In this document: positions 61,284-64,000 of the stretch, in pieces
Layout of the letters: each line of letters starts with the position of its first letter
Position numbering within the stretch: position 1 is the stretch's first letter
Assembly (NCBI GenBank): GCA_025331565.1
Contig: JAFREQ010000049.1
Span: 3,816,501 to 3,880,500, forward strand
Direction: 5' to 3'
Origin: Holacanthus passer
Taxonomy: Eukaryota > Chordata > Actinopteri > Pomacanthidae
DNA: 64,000 bases
Made by a program: the position numbers and the translations under genes
Notes under the pieces: model-generated
Databases searched by the model: none
What the model was told of the DNA's origin: nothing
Seen by the model: the letters and a program-made list of their open reading frames with translations, nothing else

Positions 61284-62671
61284 GTGAGGGGACAGCACAG
61301 GGGTCAGAGGTTAAGTTATTATGCTCCACCAATCCCAATAGAGTGTCTAAAGGCTTTTTTGTAGTCTGACTGCTGGTAGGTGATAAATGATGTTGGTTTT
61401 TTGTTTCAGTTTTAATATCTGATTCAGGATAAGCAAGAGATCCAAGAAGGGACGAACCAAAACATACAATATAAAGAATGTGAATTTACATAAGAAATGT
61501 GCATTGATGCTTATGATCCTATTGAGAGCTAAAAACTTAATATATTTAGGTTTGACACTTCACATTATTTAACACATTTAGACATTAAGTGAGAGACACA
61601 GAACGTACAACATACAATTAACAAATAAGATCATAAAAAAACAAAATTACATCCAGTACTAGTGAGAAACTAGACATGGATGTACACTGGCACTGATGCT
61701 GCAGCCTTGCTGAGTGTAGACAATTGAATGATAAGTTCATTAAAGCTCTATTATAAATGTTGGAATGCTTCTCCATTTATTTTTAACTCATTTGATAAAC
61801 TTTTGCTTTGGCAAGAGTTTTGACTTTTGGACTTCATAAATATGAAGCTACAACATCTTGCCACATTAGATATTTCCATTTTTCAATGTCCAAAGTCTCC
61901 AGAGTTCATCATCCATCAGACTGAATTCCCCCTGTTTGAAACCTTGTTCTACTACTGGAAATACTAACTTCTTAAGCTGCTGTTTTTCTTTGATATGACA
62001 CAAGTAAAGTAAAGTAAATGTAAAGATAGAACCTGCTGAATATGTGAAGATGAGGTTGGACTCTATGGTGGTCAGAATAATGCCAGCAGTCGGCCATGCA
62101 GTCAGTCAGGCCAGTGCTGGTGTTATTGAGACCAACATGGAGGCAATGCAGCAACAATCTCACAAATATCTAAATTATTGTACTCACACTATTATAATAC
62201 TCCATTATGCTACTGGCCTACCATGACAAAGAGCATGCAAAGTGTATGCCATGGAGCACAAGAGTCAGTGACATATACAGTGTGTATCCCTCATGTATTA
62301 TACATGGAATATGATAAGTCTCTGTGTTTGAATTGCATATAAGGATCAGTACCAAGAACACTGGGATATGCCTTTAAAATCCTCTTATATATTAGGTGTT
62401 CATATTAATCTGTTGTAATCTGACATTATTAATCTGCATCATGTAATAGGCATCCTTTTTTAAACAGCTTGTGTTGGCTTTAAAATGTGCAACATCCTTG
62501 TGTGATGATGTGAAGGCTAAGAAAAGTTTACTATCTGACTTACTGTCGCTCTGTCGCTCTGTCTTCTCTGGCTCTCTGCCACTGCTCTTCATCACCCACA
62601 CTGGCCCCCTATCTCTGTGAATCTCACATCCGCCCGTCTCACCTCCACTCCCTCATCTCACCTCCCCCCAG
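61284..62671 (+). other. Intron F-G (1.4 kb)
   Basis: AT-rich, with no recognised exon or repeat. It ends in a strong pyrimidine tract, CTCACCTCCCCCCAG. Confidence 0.75.
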
Positions 62672-62713
62672 GACGGTCAAGGTGGATGTTTACGACTGGG
62701 ACAGAGACGGGAG
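62672..62713 (+). CDS. cpne5: Copine exon G: C2B calcium loop 3 (42 nt)
   Basis: The exon begins after CCTCCCCCCAG and ends before GTAGGT. Its first base completes an Arg codon; then it reads TVKVDVYDWDRDG and leaves AG, expected to give Ser with the next exon (DGSHDFIGEF in copines). The D-W-D-R-D calcium loop 3 is intact, unlike its counterpart in exon B. The following exon lies beyond the window. Confidence 0.93.
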
Positions 62714-64000
62714 GTAGGTTCTCTCACTCACTAGCACTCTCTTTTTTTAAATTTTTTTTTACCTTTATTCGTTTTCATCTTCAGATTGAATCCCTCAAAT
62801 TCCACATCTTGTTCTGTGTGGGGGCAGTTCTTTCAGTCAAATTATGACCACAGCAGCTGGCTTCACCCGCTCGACACAAGCTGGGTGATTAATCAGAAAC
62901 AACTTGAAGAAAAGTTGAAGCAGAGTGGATGAGAGATCGGGGTTTACGAGCACTGACCGCGGCACTGACACAGCTTCTCTTCCTCACTGACAGTGGGTTA
63001 CTGTAGGGGCTTGTGGGCTTGGAAACCTCATGTGGGTTTTTCAGGCTGTCTGGCCTTGTGTTGCTGCTTTCCAGTTTCAGTTCTTAGTTTTCTTAGTCAT
63101 ATGTAGGTTAACGCAGGGTCAGCGGTACAATGAAATGTGTTGGACAAGAAAAACAGTTCAGCACAGCAGTGTGAGCACTGGTCACAATAACAGCACTAGA
63201 TAAAATAAGATAAGAAAGAGAAATTTAAATAAGAATGGAAATAGATGTAACACAAATATATTAAAATGTGGATTTGTGTGTAAACAGAAGTTTTGAGTGT
63301 ATACAGAAGTATTGCACAGTGTCAGTCCTCATGGTTGATGCATGGTGTGTGGTTGTGCATTTTTGCAGACAGCAGGCGAGCAGATATGCAATGTGGAGTA
63401 TTAAGCTTAATGAGTTGAGAAGCCTGATGGTCTGATGGTAAAAACTGTCCTTAAGTCTGGTACATGTGGCCTTGCTAGTGTATCAACAAGAAACAGTGTG
63501 CATGCTGGGTGGCTGTGGTCCTGGATGATGCTGTGTGCCTTCTGCAGGCACAGCTGGTCACAGATATCCTGAATGACTATAAGTCTGTTACCAGTTATGT
63601 GCTGTTCCACCTCCACTGCTCCCTGTCGAGATTTTCTGCTGTGGGCAGAAAGGTCTTGTACCAGAGCGTGATGCAGCCCATCAACAACCTCTCAATGGTG
63701 CACCTGTGGAAGTTTGTGAGGATCATAAATTTCAGCTAGGATTCATTTGAAATTCTTGTGGTATTCTTATAAATCTCCAGTCCCAGATTTCCAAATCCTA
63801 CCCCACAATGTGCCAGACAGGAGGAAACTAAAGGTAAATGTTTGCCTTGCAGTGTTTCAGCAAAGCCTGACAGTCATCAGGCGGCAATTCTGTTCTGCAC
63901 AGTCAGTTGCTTTTTCAAACTCTGACAAACAATTCTATTTTTTCTTTCCAGTGCATGGCAAGAAACTTTTATATTGATGACAAGCTATTATCAGAGATTT
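62714..64000 (+). other. Start of intron after exon G (open at window end)
   Basis: No further copine exon before the window ends; it holds the LINE-derived repeat at 63100-63740. Positions 63745-64000 show nothing recognisable. Confidence 0.7.
63100..63740. repeat. LINE-derived retroposon repeat
   Basis: The wording GAGAAGCCTGATGGTCTGAT, AAACTGTCCTTAAGTCTGGT, GGTGGCTGTGGTCCTGGATG, CCAGAGCGTGATGCAGCCCA and CACCTGTGGAAGTTTGTGAG corresponds, in order, to a very common non-coding fish retroposon. A GATAA-rich stretch near 63200 fits the tail region of the same family, also seen at 30971-31030 and near 2185. Confidence 0.7.

Larger units (their letters stand above)
3020..62713 (+). other. cpne5: Copine gene, internal part (cpne5-like), partial at both ends
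   Basis: Seven exons (A-G) on the + strand, all with AG/GT borders, join into one 536-nt open frame. Phases at the junctions are 2, 0, 2, 0, 2, 2, and exon G ends in phase 2. Copines are cytosolic calcium-dependent phospholipid-binding proteins with two N-terminal C2 domains and a C-terminal vWA-like copine domain. The visible part is C2A from about residue 60, the short linker, and most of C2B. Copine-5 is preferred over copine-8 and other paralogues because of residue choices such as EEKQNLRFD, AEELSNCRD, ATMQ and NEDGTF, compared from memory. Which teleost duplicate (a or b) cannot be told. Introns are 13.9, 1.9, 37.2, 4.1, 0.6 and 1.4 kb. The promoter, start codon, 5' exons and 3' half lie outside the window. 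Confidence 0.9.

Overview
The window is vertebrate nuclear DNA, almost certainly from a ray-finned (probably percomorph) fish. It carries one protein-coding gene on the + strand: seven internal exons of a copine gene whose wording is closest to copine-5 (cpne5). Each exon is flanked by AG and GT splice signals. Joined, they give 536 nt of open frame (178 codons plus 2 nt) with matching phases at all six junctions. The protein segment runs from the middle of the first C2 domain (C2A), across the C2A-C2B linker, to the third calcium-binding loop of C2B. The start codon, the first exons, the rest of C2B and the copine (vWA-like) domain lie outside the window on both sides.

Layout: 1-3019 is the end of an upstream intron with a decayed LINE. 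Exon A is at 3020-3123. A 13.9 kb intron follows, with a hAT transposase relic, a TIR-bounded non-autonomous DNA element and a perfect hairpin. Exon B (17050-17089) and exon C (18959-19035) are separated by a 1.9 kb intron. Next comes a 37.2 kb intron (19036-56283) holding most of the mobile-element debris: LINE tails, an RTE-type reverse-transcriptase fragment, an internally deleted Tc1-like transposon, a Penelope-like element with a recognisable GIY-YIG domain, and several microsatellites. Exons D, E, F and G lie at 56284-56347, 60448-60551, 61179-61283 and 62672-62713. The last intron begins at 62714 and contains another LINE-derived repeat.

I saw no second gene, tRNA, rRNA, CRISPR array or bacterial-type operon. 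Apart from the copine exons, the open frames that make sense are transposon relics with stops and frameshifts. I found no clear undescribed multi-gene system. The most noteworthy items are an Asp-to-Asn change at a calcium-site position of C2A, a CT microsatellite that serves as the polypyrimidine tract of exon D, three long perfect or near-perfect inverted repeats, and the Penelope-like GIY-YIG relic. Repeat family names come from remembered sequence patterns without a database search, so class-level names are safer than family names.
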